64,000 bases of DNA, from positions 186,001 through 250,000 of the forward strand of contig NZ_VUNB01000004.1 of assembly GCF_009695865.1 (NCBI RefSeq), written 5' to 3'. Position numbers and translations under genes: made by a program. Every line of letters begins with the position of its first letter. The first letter of the stretch is position 1. The DNA comes from Allobaileyella intestinalis (GTDB taxonomy: Bacteria > Bacillota > Clostridia > Peptostreptococcales > Anaerovoracaceae). The notes under the pieces are model-generated. The model did not search any database and was not told the origin of the DNA. It saw only the letters and a list, made by a program, of their open reading frames with translations. Of the stretch, positions 36,424-45,670 are shown piece by piece.

Positions 36424-36452
36424 ATTTTAACATGATGAGAGAAATTCCTCAA
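36424..36452 (-). promoter_or_regulatory. Probable promoter of pheST
   Basis: TTGAGG and TAAAAT with a 17-bp spacer on the minus strand, start near 36417, about 60 bases ahead of pheS. I see no T-box between it and pheS. Confidence 0.55.
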
Positions 36453-36542
36453 TTGCAAAGTGTGAGAAAACAACAAAAATAACGGATTGTTTTGTAAAAA
36501 GAAACGGCAGGAAAGAGAAAACCAGCAAGGTTTTTGCATGAA

Positions 36543-37265
36543 TCACCTGGTTCCTTCCCACTCCCACGTAACAGTATCCAGGAGGCAGAACTCCTGGGTG
36601 CCCAGGGGCTGTCTTTCCCAGTCCAGAGAGAAAACATCGCAGGACAGCAGATTGTTTTCCCGAGTGATCTTTCTCATTGGCGAATGCCCCACCACCTGTA
36701 GCATGTCCTCCCGGTACATTTCAACTGGATATCGTGTGAACGCTCTCTGAGGCCGGAGCCATAGGGGCGAATCGTCTCCCCACATGTTCTCCAGCTTCAG
36801 CCCGTTGATCTCTGCGATCACTTGATCCACGTCCTTTTCCAGGCTTTCGTCCACCCTCTTCTTCACGAATTTACGGGATATTCCTCCGTGGGAAAAGAGA
36901 ACGTTGTCGATCCTGTGAACGTATGCCAGGTTTCCGTCAGGTATGGCGTTGAAGAGGTCCTTCAGCCCGTTTCCCGCAGCCTGTCTTGCAAACGGATCAG
37001 AAGACGTTCCTGAGACCCAGGTATTCCAGACGTAAGCGAGGTCGTGGTTCCCGTGGCACCACAATGTATCTTGATAACGGGTGGCAAAGTCCACGGCCGC
37101 ATCAAGGGTGTCCCAGTACAGCTGGTCATCGTACTCGCATCCCCAGTCGTCCAGGAGATCCCCGAGACATATCACCCTGTCTGCCTTCTTTTCCAGAAAT
37201 ATCTTTTCAGCATCTCCGAACATCCACGGCTTGAGGTGCACGTCCGGAATGATCAATACCTTCAT
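36543..37265 (-). CDS. Calcineurin-like metallophosphoesterase
   Basis: A 240-residue two-metal phosphoesterase. All motifs are visible: IIPDVHLKPW (D8, H10), ICLGDLLDDWG, WCHGNHDLAYVW, LFSHGGIS and VVGHSPM. No signal peptide. Substrate unknown: phosphoprotein, nucleic acid and dinucleotide phosphatases share this pattern. 51 bases downstream of the radical SAM gene on the same strand and similar to it in composition, so probably cotranscribed. Confidence 0.9.
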   Translation of the reverse strand: MKVLIIPDVHLKPWMFGDAEKIFLEKKADRVICLGDLLDDWGCEYDDQLYWDTLDAAVDFATRYQDTLWCHGNHDLAYVWNTWVSGTSSDPFARQAAGNGLKDLFNAIPDGNLAYVHRIDNVLFSHGGISRKFVKKRVDESLEKDVDQVIAEINGLKLENMWGDDSPLWLRPQRAFTRYPVEMYREDMLQVVGHSPMRKITRENNLLSCDVFSLDWERQPLGTQEFCLLDTVTWEWEGTR

Positions 37266-37316
37266 TTTACTATCTCAACTTTCTCATGTGCAGTGTCGCG
37301 GTGTTTCTGGCGAGAA

Positions 37317-38192
37317 TCACCCGAAAAAACTCATCTGTTGATATTTTTCCGGGAATTCAGCGATATATGAAAAGCACGCCTCAGGTGTGGATAAAATCTG
37401 ATTTTTATGGCATGTTTCATTAAACAGGGCCATCAGCTCTTTTCCATTCGGCGACCGCAGCTCGTACGCGTTGCCGTATTTCTTGATGTATCTCTGTTTC
37501 AGACCGGGAAAGTGTTCATCCAGAGCGGCATAAAAATACTCCCTGTCTCCCTCCCGCAGAGTGAGCCCCATGCCAAAGCAGATGATTCCTTTCACACCAG
37601 CATCTATGCATGCATCCAGGATGGATGCGACATTTTCTTCTGTATCGTTGATAAACGGTAGTATTGGAGAAAGCCAGACGACGGTGGGTATCCCCCGCGC
37701 CTTCATCTCCTGCAGCACTTCGACGCGCCTTTTTGTGTTGCATACATTTGGTTCCAGAATGCTGCAGAGCCGGTCATCATAGGTGGTCAGTGTCATCTGT
37801 ACCACGCATTTTGACTCCTGATTTATGGCGTCAAGCAGATCCATATCCCGCATGATCCGGTCGGACTTCGTTATCACAGTCGCACCGAAACCGTGATGCA
37901 GAATGATCTCAAGGCATTTTCGGGTGAGCCTCAGCTTCTCTTCACAGTGCATATAGGGATCTGACATGGATCCCGTACCGATCATGCATTTTTTCCGCCT
38001 GGAACGCAGAGCTTTGTCCAGCAGCTCCGGAGCATTCTGCTTCACCTCTATGTCCTCAAAGGGATGGGTGAAGTTGTAGCACTTGCTCCTGCTGTCACAG
38101 TAAATACAACCGTGAGAGCACCCACGGTATATATTCATCCCATAAGTGTTGTTTTTCCCAGTGAGTATTCCCTTTGCGTCAACAAAATGCAT
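37317..38192 (-). CDS. SplB-like radical SAM protein
   Basis: A 291-residue radical SAM enzyme. The cluster motif is CxxxCxxC-type, in YRGCSHGCIYCDSRS, preceded by the family N-terminus HFVDAKGILTGKNN and followed by MIGTGSMSDPYMHCEEKLR and TKSDRIMRDMDLL. This is the family next to spore photoproduct lyase (SplB, Rv2578c-like) whose role is unknown. The frame opens at 38201, but the ATG at 38192 is preferred: it matches homolog starts and has GAGAG at 9-base spacing, and it lies one base past the stop of an upstream mini-ORF. Downstream is a metallophosphoesterase. Confidence 0.88.
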   Translation of the reverse strand: MHFVDAKGILTGKNNTYGMNIYRGCSHGCIYCDSRSKCYNFTHPFEDIEVKQNAPELLDKALRSRRKKCMIGTGSMSDPYMHCEEKLRLTRKCLEIILHHGFGATVITKSDRIMRDMDLLDAINQESKCVVQMTLTTYDDRLCSILEPNVCNTKRRVEVLQEMKARGIPTVVWLSPILPFINDTEENVASILDACIDAGVKGIICFGMGLTLREGDREYFYAALDEHFPGLKQRYIKKYGNAYELRSPNGKELMALFNETCHKNQILSTPEACFSYIAEFPEKYQQMSFFG

Positions 38193-38193
38193 T

Positions 38194-38280
38194 CTAAACA
38201 TCTCTCAATTCATTTATCAAGTCGCTGCGGTAGTGGATCCGTTTTATAGCTGCTGTCCATCCTCTTTCAAATCTGAACAT
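38194..38280 (-). CDS. Mini-ORF (28 residues) coupled to the radical SAM gene
   Basis: Reading the minus strand from the ATG at 38280 gives a 28-residue basic, helical-looking peptide (start MFRFERGWTAAIKRIHYRS) whose TAG stop is one base before the radical SAM start at 38192. The frame is open, without a start codon, back to about 38520, so it may be the tail of a decayed gene rather than a real leader peptide. No clear ribosome binding site ahead of its ATG. I do not recognise it. Confidence 0.3.
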   Translation of the reverse strand: MFRFERGWTAAIKRIHYRSDLINELRDV

Positions 38281-38343
38281 TTCACCGAAAGCAGCAATGC
38301 ATCCAGTTTCTACACTATACCACAGAGTCGATGAAAACGCGGG

Positions 38344-38402
38344 TAAAAAAACAGCCCCTGATTTCCTGAGTATCGCCCGGAGCCATGAAAAATCAGAGGC
38401 TG
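38344..38402 (-). terminator. Intrinsic terminator in the leader of the radical SAM gene
   Basis: 13-bp stem on the minus strand: CAGCCTCTGATTT (38390-38402) with AAATCAGGGGCTG (38352-38364; G-U pairs allowed), 25-base loop, then seven T. It lies about 150 bases before the radical SAM start and about 150 bases after the hppA terminator, so it is not needed by hppA. Apart from this and the mini-ORF I see nothing firm in the 38202-38552 gap. Confidence 0.75.
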
Positions 38403-38552
38403 CCTCTTCACCTTTGCTCCCACGTACTGCTTTCCATTCACGACCACAGGACTGGAAACTCCGTCTCCCTCCGCATCCAGAAGTCTGAATGAAACGTTGA
38501 AATTATTTTGTCGGAATCTACCTGTTTTCTTGATGCCTTCATTTATACATAA

Positions 38553-38586
38553 CAAAAAGCACCGCCAGATATTACTCCAGCAGTGC
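38553..38586 (-). terminator. Intrinsic terminator after hppA
   Basis: Minus-strand 10-bp stem GCACTGCTGG (38577-38586) with CTGGCGGTGC (38559-38568; G-U pairs included) followed by TTTTTGTT, 40 bases past the hppA stop. Confidence 0.8.
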
Positions 38587-38625
38587 CTCTTATTGTATTT
38601 ATTCTTAAAGACAATCCATCGATGA

Positions 38626-40641
38626 CTAGAACAGAATTCCTCCGAACTGAACGAATACTGGAGCGAATACCAGTGATACGATAGTCATCAGCTTAATGAG
38701 GATGTTGATAGATGGTCCGGATGTATCCTTAAATGGATCTCCTACAGTATCACCAACAACTGCAGCCTTATGAGTGTCAGATCCCTTTCCACCGAAAGCT
38801 CCTCCTTCGATGAACTTCTTGGCGTTATCCCATGCACCACCGGCATTTGCCATCATGATTGCAAGGAGAACACCGCAGGCAAGAGATCCTGCCAGCATTC
38901 CGCCGAGAGCTTCAACTCCCAGAAGGAATCCAATGAGAAGTGGAGCGATAATTGCCAGGAGACCTGGAGCAATCATCTCTTTAAGAGCAGCCTGTGTGGA
39001 AATGCTTACGCACTTCTTGTAATCAGGCTTGCTTGTTCCCTCAAGAATACCCTTGTCCTCATGGAACTGTCTTCTTACTTCCTGAATCATCTGGTTAGCA
39101 GCTTTACCAACTGAGCTCATTGTCATTGCAGAGAACAGGAATGGCAGCATTGCTCCGATGAACAGACCAACTATAACCATTGGATCCAGAAGGCTTACTA
39201 CCTTGATCTTTGCAGCCTGCGAGAAGGAAGCGAAAAGAGCAAGTGCTGTAAGAGCAGCAGAACCAATTGCAAATCCCTTACCAATAGCTGCTGTTGTGTT
39301 ACCAACTGAGTCCAGAGTATCTGTAATGTTTCTTACATTCTCAGGAAGCTCTGACATCTCAGCAATACCACCAGCATTATCTGAAACAGGACCATAAGCG
39401 TCAACAGCAACTGTCATACCAGTGTTTGAAAGCATTCCTACAGCTGCAAGAGCAATACCGTAGAGACCTGCAAAGTTGTAAGCTATGATGATTCCCAGAC
39501 CAATGAATATGATAGGCCAAACTGTGGACTCCATTCCTACAGCAAGTCCGGAAATAATAGTTGTAGCAGAACCTGTCTGAGACTCCTCAGCAATTCTCTT
39601 TACATGCTTGTACTGATCTGAAGTATATCTTTCAGTAAGCTGACCGATGATGATACCAACAATCAGACCTGCAATAATAGCGTAAGCATATGTATAAGAA
39701 CCCAGCATTTTTCCACTGAAGAAAAGTGAACCGGCGATTACGATAACTCCGCCTACATATGTTCCAACATTCATGGACTTAGCAGGGTTAACGTTCTCAG
39801 ATCCTCTTACGCTGAGAACTCCTATTACAGAAGCTACGATTCCCAGTGCTGCAATTATCAGAGGGAAAATAGCAGCTGTCCTTGCAGTGAATGTTCCCTG
39901 AATTCCTGAAGCATCTACTGCAACTGCAGCCAGTGTAACAGCAGAGATGATAGAACCAACATAAGACTCGAACAGGTCAGAACCCATTCCTGCAACATCT
40001 CCTACGTTGTCTCCAACGTTATCAGCGATTACAGCAGGGTTTCTAGGGTCGTCCTCAGGAATGCCAGCCTCAACCTTACCAACAAGGTCAGCACCAACAT
40101 CTGCAGCCTTTGTGTAGATTCCGCCGCCTACACGTCCGAACAGAGCCATTGAAGAAGCACCAAGACCAAAGCTGGTGATGCACTGCTGAATAGTTGCCAT
40201 GTCCAGAACTACGAACACAACGCCCAGTCCGAAAAGACCAAGTCCGGCAACGCAGAGTCCCATTACAGCTCCGCTTCTGAAGGCAACCTTCAGAGCCCTT
40301 GGCATACCGTGATTCATAGCTGCGCTGGCTGTTCTTACGTTACCCTTTGTAGCGACATTCATTCCAAAGAATCCTGCCAGAACAGAAAGAAGCGCACCGA
40401 ACACATAGAGAACACCGGAAGTCCAGTTGATGGCCAGACCGATAATCAGGAAAAGTGCAGCGATAACAATAGCCATCACCTTGTACTCACTTGTCAGGAA
40501 AGCAAAGGCACCCTCTCTGATAAATCCGGAAATCTCCTGCATTCTCTCATTGCCTGCATCAGACTTGCTTACGTAAGAAGCAAGGCAAAATGCAACAAGC
40601 AATCCCAGAATTGCAATTACAGGGATAATCCAAGTTTGCAT
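38626..40641 (-). CDS. hppA: Membrane-bound ion-translocating pyrophosphatase
   Basis: Couples pyrophosphate hydrolysis to export of Na+ and/or H+. The 671-residue product has about 16 membrane spans and the catalytic loops [38 protein letters not shown] and [19 protein letters not shown]. In the key loop [20 protein letters not shown] the position that is Lys in K+-independent enzymes is Ala, with Gly three residues on, so the enzyme should be K+-dependent; K+-dependent members are mostly Na+ pumps. Strong AAGGAGG ahead of the ATG. The pump can recover energy from the PPi made by biosynthesis in an anaerobe. Confidence 0.96.
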   Translation of the reverse strand: MQTWIIPVIAILGLLVAFCLASYVSKSDAGNERMQEISGFIREGAFAFLTSEYKVMAIVIAALFLIIGLAINWTSGVLYVFGALLSVLAGFFGMNVATKGNVRTASAAMNHGMPRALKVAFRSGAVMGLCVAGLGLFGLGVVFVVLDMATIQQCITSFGLGASSMALFGRVGGGIYTKAADVGADLVGKVEAGIPEDDPRNPAVIADNVGDNVGDVAGMGSDLFESYVGSIISAVTLAAVAVDASGIQGTFTARTAAIFPLIIAALGIVASVIGVLSVRGSENVNPAKSMNVGTYVGGVIVIAGSLFFSGKMLGSYTYAYAIIAGLIVGIIIGQLTERYTSDQYKHVKRIAEESQTGSATTIISGLAVGMESTVWPIIFIGLGIIIAYNFAGLYGIALAAVGMLSNTGMTVAVDAYGPVSDNAGGIAEMSELPENVRNITDTLDSVGNTTAAIGKGFAIGSAALTALALFASFSQAAKIKVVSLLDPMVIVGLFIGAMLPFLFSAMTMSSVGKAANQMIQEVRRQFHEDKGILEGTSKPDYKKCVSISTQAALKEMIAPGLLAIIAPLLIGFLLGVEALGGMLAGSLACGVLLAIMMANAGGAWDNAKKFIEGGAFGGKGSDTHKAAVVGDTVGDPFKDTSGPSINILIKLMTIVSLVFAPVFVQFGGILF

Positions 40642-40734
40642 TGTTTACAAACCTCCTTAATTAAATTCTTTCCAAAAAAATAATATAAAAAATATAAAGG
40701 TCTCGGCGCACCCCGAAGCACTGCACGATCCCTT

Positions 40735-40766
40735 CACAAAACAACAGTATCTCCTGAGAGATACTG
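40735..40766 (-). terminator. Intrinsic terminator after secG
   Basis: Perfect 9-bp stem CAGTATCTC/GAGATACTG (40745-40753 with 40758-40766) followed on the minus strand by TTGTTTTGT, just past the secG stop at 40775. It separates secG from hppA. Confidence 0.82.
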
Positions 40767-40774
40767 GAGTAAAC

Positions 40775-41008
40775 TTAATTGAAAATTGTAACTATTACCA
40801 GGGTAAGAATAATGTATGCAATTGAGCTTACAGTAGTTACTTTGGAGAGCATTGCGTCATATGTATTGCTCTTCTTCCTGCCAAAAAGCTGCTCTGCACC
40901 TCCTGCAATAGCTCCGGAAAGACCGTCACTTTTACTGGACTGAAGCAGAATGCTGACTATCATGAAAATGCTGGCAAACAGCAGAATCACCATTAAAACC
41001 GTATGCAT
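40775..41008 (-). CDS. secG: Preprotein translocase subunit SecG
   Basis: Small subunit of the SecYEG channel, 77 residues with two membrane helices (about 3-22 and 54-74) joined by the conserved loop SILLQSSKSDGLSGAIAGG and QLFGRKKSNTYD. The frame is open upstream to 41089, but the ATG at 41008 is right: it follows CAGGAGG at good spacing, and the upstream part encodes a terminator hairpin rather than protein. Monocistronic. Confidence 0.93.
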   Translation of the reverse strand: MHTVLMVILLFASIFMIVSILLQSSKSDGLSGAIAGGAEQLFGRKKSNTYDAMLSKVTTVSSIAYIILTLVIVTIFN

Positions 41009-41021
41009 CAAAAACCTCCTG

Positions 41022-41069
41022 AAAAAAAATATTGGACGCCAGGTCCAATATGAGTCTCTTTTAGCGTCC
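41022..41069 (-). promoter_or_regulatory. Candidate transcription attenuator in the secG leader
   Basis: Between the secG promoter and ribosome binding site, the minus strand has a perfect 9-bp hairpin ATATTGGAC/GTCCAATAT (41029-41037 with 41043-41051), a 5-base loop and eight T: a full intrinsic terminator ending 2 bases before CAGGAGG. The very start of the leader reads GGACGC (41064-41069), complementary to GCGTCC (41034-41039), which lies in the terminator's 3' arm and loop, so a weaker competing pair is possible if transcription starts at or before 41069. No ligand-binding domain fits in so short a leader. Confidence 0.6.
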
Positions 41070-41073
41070 TGAA

Positions 41074-41102
41074 ATTCTAACACACACATTATATTGTGTC
41101 AA
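41074..41102 (-). promoter_or_regulatory. Promoter of secG
   Basis: Perfect TTGACA, 17-bp spacer and TAGAAT (5 of 6) on the minus strand; start expected near 41067, giving a leader of about 60 bases. Confidence 0.85.
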
Positions 41103-41209
41103 CAGTACAGATTGTAGAAACCCATACGTTTCAAGGTCTGGCGTTGTTTTTGATAATAAACGGGAACGGTTTATTTGTGGTTATATAACAATAAATTATG
41201 ATTTTCTTA

Positions 41210-41238
41210 TTGACTATTTACAATATATCAACTAGCAT
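41210..41238 (+). promoter_or_regulatory. Probable promoter of the DUF815 ATPase gene
   Basis: TTGACT (5 of 6), 17-bp spacer, TAGCAT (4 of 6), about 60 bases ahead of the coding start. The rest of the 200-base divergent gap shows nothing else firm. Confidence 0.5.
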
Positions 41239-41298
41239 TAATTAAAGCACGGAATTATTTAAAAAAGTACAATTTTAAGTGCAAGGAGACTACCTAAC

Positions 41299-42510
41299 AT
41301 GTACAGCAGTAAAGATATTAACAATATTTGTCAGCAGCTCTGCTCCTTCTCAGCCATGAGGTCTCTGCTGGAGGATCCTGTTTACTCAACATTGATCAGC
41401 CTTCTCAAGTCCATTCAACATGACTCAGGAGAGACTACAGAATCAAAGATCAGTAAATACGGAGCCTTTTGTCAGGAACTTTATTTTAAGGGCGGAAATC
41501 TCAGCACCTTTATCAGGGACAGCATTCTCCACGGAAATGATGCAATTATCCAGCTCCGTCTCAGGAAAATGTCTCCTTCACCTGCTTTAGTAAAGACCCT
41601 TTACAGAGAGCTGGACACCTTGCAGAAAGTCAGCGCTATTACAGATAAGGACATTGCTCAGTGCATCGATACAGATATCCAGCTTCCGGACTTTGACACA
41701 ACACCTGTAGATATTTCCGGAACCTACAGCCAGCTGCTGAACAACCTTTTTACAAGAGGCTTTGGCAAATTTGCCCAGTATTCCATGTTTAAAGAAAAGA
41801 ATGGAGTGCTTGTTCCCGTAAAAGAACCGGAATTTCAGCCTTTGGAAAGCTTATACGGATATGACCTTGAACGGAGAAAGGTGTTGAAAAATACAGAAGC
41901 TCTTGCTGCCGGCCGCGATGCATGTAATGTTCTGCTCTACGGAGACGCTGGAACAGGAAAATCATCAACTGTAAAAGCCTGCGCCGCCGCCTACTTTGAC
42001 AAAGGCGTCAGGCTCATTGAAATAAGCAAAAGCAGAGTCTCTCAGATTCCCGATATCGTTGAGGCTCTTCAATATAACCCTTTGAAATTTATTTTCTTTA
42101 TTGATGACCTTACCTTCGATTCCAATGATGACGACTACAATGCGTTGAAAGGCATTCTTGAAGGAAATGTTTCCGGCCGCAGCAACAACATGGTGCTTTA
42201 TGCCACCAGCAACAGAAGACATCTTGTAAAAGAAACTTCGGAAGAGCGTATGGGAACGGATCTCCATCTGAATGATACTCTGCAGGAGACCATGAGCTTG
42301 TCAGCCAGATTCGGGCTTACCATTACCTTCCAGAAGCCTGAAAAAGATCTTTACCTGGAGATTGTAAAACAGCTGGCCGACGAAAGAGGCCTTGCCTACG
42401 ACAGCGAAGAAGAGCTTTTCAGAAAAGCCGAGGCCTTTGCCATCAGAGCTAACGGGAGATCGCCGAGAACTGCAAAACAGTTCATCATTCTCTCCTCCAT
42501 CGGCATCTGA
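41299..42510 (+). CDS. DUF815-family AAA-like ATPase
   Basis: A 403-residue ATP-binding protein of the DUF815 family, whose role is not established. The N-terminal half (1 to about 180) is helical; the ATPase half has Walker A YGDAGTGKSSTVKA (about 215-225), Walker B FIFFIDDLTFD, a sensor-like ATSNRRHL and a lid with RSPRTAKQF. No membrane span. AAGGAG ahead of the ATG. Monocistronic between its own promoter and a bidirectional terminator. Confidence 0.87.
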   Translation: MYSSKDINNICQQLCSFSAMRSLLEDPVYSTLISLLKSIQHDSGETTESKISKYGAFCQELYFKGGNLSTFIRDSILHGNDAIIQLRLRKMSPSPALVKTLYRELDTLQKVSAITDKDIAQCIDTDIQLPDFDTTPVDISGTYSQLLNNLFTRGFGKFAQYSMFKEKNGVLVPVKEPEFQPLESLYGYDLERRKVLKNTEALAAGRDACNVLLYGDAGTGKSSTVKACAAAYFDKGVRLIEISKSRVSQIPDIVEALQYNPLKFIFFIDDLTFDSNDDDYNALKGILEGNVSGRSNNMVLYATSNRRHLVKETSEERMGTDLHLNDTLQETMSLSARFGLTITFQKPEKDLYLEIVKQLADERGLAYDSEEELFRKAEAFAIRANGRSPRTAKQFIILSSIGI

Positions 42511-42547
42511 TTTTCCGCAAATTTGTCATCTATACAATAAGAATTAT

Positions 42548-42592
42548 AAAAAATCCGGGAATGTCATTTACTGAACATCACCGGACTTTTTA
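42548..42592. terminator. Bidirectional terminator between the DUF815 gene and ilvA
   Basis: Stem TCCGG/CCGGA (42554-42558 with 42581-42585) flanked by A and T runs on both sides, with an inner imperfect hairpin. It serves both converging genes. Confidence 0.75.
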
Positions 42593-42647
42593 ATTGAATA
42601 TCATTTTTGTCAGGAATAGCAGAGGCAATAAGAAGGATCTCTTTCCA

Positions 42648-43859
42648 CTACATCATTACTCCCGTTTCATTAGCATCATATCCTTTTGCCTTAAGGTCAG
42701 AGATAATCTTTCTCTTATGATCCGTACCAAAGGCTTCGATAGTCAGCTTAAGCTCTACCTTGTGGTTCCTGTCGATGCTTACGAACTGGTTATGTTCCAG
42801 TCTGACTACATTGCCCTGGGAATCAGCAACACTTTTTGCAACTTTTACAAGTTCACCAGGCTTATCCGGAAGCATAACGGAAACTGTGAAAATTCTGTCT
42901 CTCATTATGAGGCCGTGCTGCACTACATTGGACATGGTAATGATATCAATGTTTCCTCCGCTGAGAACTGAAACGACCTTTTGATCCTTAAATTTCAGAT
43001 GCTTCAGAGCTGCTATTGTAAGAAGGCCGGAATTCTCCACTACCATCTTATGGTTTTCCACCATGTCCAGGAAGGCAACCACAAGCTCATCATCTTCTAC
43101 GGTGATTATCTCATCAATGTTTTTCTGCAGGTAAGGAAAAACATTTTTGCCCGGAGTTTTTACTGCTGTACCGTCGGCAATTGTATGAACTTCTTTCATT
43201 GTCACTACTTTGCCGGCTTCCATGGACTTTTGCAGTGAGTTTGCTCCTGCAGGTTCTACAGCTATTATCTTGATATTCGGTTTAAGCTGCTTTGCCAGTA
43301 CAGAAATTCCTGTAGCAAGTCCGCCACCGCCAACAGGAACCAGAATAGCATCAACAAGAGGAAGATCTTTGATGATCTCCATTGCAATAGTTCCCTGGCC
43401 TGTGGCTACAACCGGGTCATCAAATGGATGGATGAAGGTCATACCCTTTTCTTCTGCGTATTTAATGGCAAAATCAGCAGCCTCATCGTACACATCGCCT
43501 TTGAGGATTACTTTTGCACCATAGCTCTCAGTTCTGTTGACTTTGATTAAGGGGGTGGTGGTCGGCATTACGATTGTTGCAGGAACACCGTAGGCCTTTG
43601 CAGCATATGCTACTCCCTGAGCATGATTTCCTGCAGAAGCTGCTACCAGACCTTTGCTCCGGTCCTCATCAGAAAGGGTGCTGATTTTGTAATATGCTCC
43701 ACGTATCTTATAGGCACCTGTCAGCTGCATGTTTTCCGGTTTGATATAAACCTTGTTTCCACACTGTTCGGAAAAATAGTCACTGTACACAAGATGTGTA
43801 GGTCTGGTGACTTTCTGTACTATTTCGGTTGCTTTCTCGAAGTCTTTTAATTCTAACAT
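42648..43859 (-). CDS. ilvA: Threonine ammonia-lyase (threonine deaminase)
   Basis: Pyridoxal-phosphate enzyme converting threonine to 2-oxobutanoate, the entry to isoleucine. The 403-residue product has the PLP Lys in LTGAYKIRGAYYKI, SAGNHAQGVAYAA, the phosphate-binding loop VPVGGGGLATGIS, and a single C-terminal ACT domain (about 325-403: VSVMLPDKPGELVKVAKSVA) for feedback control. This is the short TdcB/IlvA form. Position 47 bases after ilvD argues for the biosynthetic role. Confidence 0.93.
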   Translation of the reverse strand: MLELKDFEKATEIVQKVTRPTHLVYSDYFSEQCGNKVYIKPENMQLTGAYKIRGAYYKISTLSDEDRSKGLVAASAGNHAQGVAYAAKAYGVPATIVMPTTTPLIKVNRTESYGAKVILKGDVYDEAADFAIKYAEEKGMTFIHPFDDPVVATGQGTIAMEIIKDLPLVDAILVPVGGGGLATGISVLAKQLKPNIKIIAVEPAGANSLQKSMEAGKVVTMKEVHTIADGTAVKTPGKNVFPYLQKNIDEIITVEDDELVVAFLDMVENHKMVVENSGLLTIAALKHLKFKDQKVVSVLSGGNIDIITMSNVVQHGLIMRDRIFTVSVMLPDKPGELVKVAKSVADSQGNVVRLEHNQFVSIDRNHKVELKLTIEAFGTDHKRKIISDLKAKGYDANETGVMM

Positions 43860-43906
43860 TTCTTATTCCATCCTGATTTACTGCTGTGAATGAATAACTG
43901 CCATGA

Positions 43907-45571
43907 TTATTCCAGAACCGCTCCCTTAGAAGCTGAAGATGCCATCCTTGAATATCTGCTGAGCCAGCCTTCCTTGATCTTAGGCTCCATAGGTTTCCAG
44001 CCTTTTCTTCTTTCTTCCAGCTCCTGATCGCTGATCCTTACGTTTATTGAAGCTCCCGGAATATCTATATCAATAATATCTCCCTCGTTGATCAAGGCGA
44101 TGGCACCGCCGCTGGCCGCCTCTGGAGAAACGTGACCTATAGAAGCACCTCTGCTGGCACCGCTGAATCTTCCGTCTGTAATCAGTGCAACGTCTTTGTC
44201 CAGCTTCATTCCGGCCAGTGCGCTGGTAGGATTGAGCATTTCTCTCATTCCCGGGCCGCCCTTAGGTCCTTCATATCTGATGACAACAACATCACCTTTT
44301 ACGATCCTGCCGTTATAAATAGCATCTATGGCTTCATCTTCACTGTTGAAGACCCTTGCCGGACCTGAGTGCACCAGCATTTCAGGAGCTACTGCACTTC
44401 TTTTTACCACGCAGCCTTCTTCAGCAATATTACCCCAGAGAACCATGAGACCACCTGTCTTGCTGTAAGGTTCCTCAACGCTTTTGATGGCAGTTCTGTC
44501 TGTAGGAATTTTACCTTCGATATTTTCAGCTACTGTATGGCCGTTAACGTTCATCTGTGTAGTGTCCAGGAGGCCCAGTTTGTTAAGTTCTGCCATTACT
44601 GCAGGAATTCCTCCTGCCATGTCCAGGTCGTGCATGTGAGTGTCTCCGGCAGGAGCCAGGTGGCACAGGTTTGGTGTAACTGCACTTACTTCATTGAACA
44701 TTTTAAGATCAACAGGAACTTTTGCCTCGTGAGCGATAGCCAGGAGATGAAGAACGGTGTTAGTTGAACAGCCAAGGGCCATATCACAGGTAAGAGCATT
44801 TCTTACGGTCTTCTCGTTAATGATGTCTCTTGGCTTAATATTTTTTTCCACCATATCCATTACTGCCATACCTGCATGTTTAGCAAGCATGATTCTTCTT
44901 CCCTGGACAGCCGGAATAGTGCCGTTTCCAGGAAGGGCTATTCCAATGGCTTCGGATAGACAGTTCATCGAGTTTGCCGTATACATTCCTGAACAGGATC
45001 CGCACCCGGGGCAGGTATTTTCCTCATAAATGCGAAGCTGCTCATCATCGATGAACCCGGCCTTTCTGGCCCCTACTGCTTCAAACATCTTTGACAGAGA
45101 AACTTCTTCACCGAAGACCTTGCCGCTCATCATAGGTCCGCCGGAACAGAGGACTGTAGGAATGTTCACCCTGCATGCGCCCATGAGCATTCCCGGAACT
45201 ACCTTGTCACAATTAGGAACAAGGACCAGCCCGTCGAAGGCATGGGCAATGGCCATGGATTCAAGGCTGTCTGCTATAAGCTCACGGCTTGGAAGAGAAT
45301 ATTTCATTCCCGTGTGGCCCATGGCAATACCGTCGCACACACCGATTGCCGGAACCATAATCGGTGTTCCTCCTGCCATGCGCACACCAGCTTTTACAGC
45401 TTCGGTGATCTTATCCAGATGTATGTGGCCTGGTACTATTTCCGAATGAGCTGAAACCACACCTATCAGGGGCCTCTCCAGTTCTTCTTTTGTATATCCC
45501 ATGGCGTAAAAAAGACTTCTGTTAGGAGCTCTTTCTACGCCCTTTGTTACATTATCGCTTATCTTTGCCAT
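43907..45571 (-). CDS. ilvD: Dihydroxy-acid dehydratase
   Basis: Fe-S enzyme that dehydrates dihydroxy acids in valine/isoleucine synthesis, 554 residues. Cluster ligands are seen in [12 protein letters not shown] and [18 protein letters not shown], with [16 protein letters not shown] and [11 protein letters not shown] at the active site. Lies between ilvC (99 bases upstream, with a hairpin in the gap) and ilvA on the same strand. Confidence 0.97.
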   Translation of the reverse strand: MAKISDNVTKGVERAPNRSLFYAMGYTKEELERPLIGVVSAHSEIVPGHIHLDKITEAVKAGVRMAGGTPIMVPAIGVCDGIAMGHTGMKYSLPSRELIADSLESMAIAHAFDGLVLVPNCDKVVPGMLMGACRVNIPTVLCSGGPMMSGKVFGEEVSLSKMFEAVGARKAGFIDDEQLRIYEENTCPGCGSCSGMYTANSMNCLSEAIGIALPGNGTIPAVQGRRIMLAKHAGMAVMDMVEKNIKPRDIINEKTVRNALTCDMALGCSTNTVLHLLAIAHEAKVPVDLKMFNEVSAVTPNLCHLAPAGDTHMHDLDMAGGIPAVMAELNKLGLLDTTQMNVNGHTVAENIEGKIPTDRTAIKSVEEPYSKTGGLMVLWGNIAEEGCVVKRSAVAPEMLVHSGPARVFNSEDEAIDAIYNGRIVKGDVVVIRYEGPKGGPGMREMLNPTSALAGMKLDKDVALITDGRFSGASRGASIGHVSPEAASGGAIALINEGDIIDIDIPGASINVRISDQELEERRKGWKPMEPKIKEGWLSRYSRMASSASKGAVLE

Positions 45572-45616
45572 ATATTCACCTCGTAAATAATTGTCTCATC
45601 AGTCCGCTAATACCGC

Positions 45617-45648
45617 AAAAGGCCAGAACTGTTTTCACAGTCCTGACC
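45617..45648 (-). terminator. Hairpin with T run between ilvC and ilvD
   Basis: 12-bp minus-strand stem GGTCAGGACTGT/ACAGTTCTGGCC with G-U pairs, GAAA loop, then TTTTG, in the ilvC-ilvD gap. It may stop part of the ilvBNC transcripts and lower ilvDA expression, or mark an operon boundary; I see no strong promoter between it and ilvD. Confidence 0.65.
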
Positions 45649-45670
45649 GTCTTTTACAAAAGGAAAAATC

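Noticed and set aside
36356-36542. T-box leader for pheST
   Set aside because: No TGGTACCGCG-like bulge or terminator pair; only a simple promoter is seen.
38310-38555. Minus-strand open frame of 81 residues in the hppA-radical SAM gap
   Set aside because: Starts at a TTG without ribosome binding site inside the hppA terminator hairpin, and crosses the 13-bp leader terminator. More likely non-coding.
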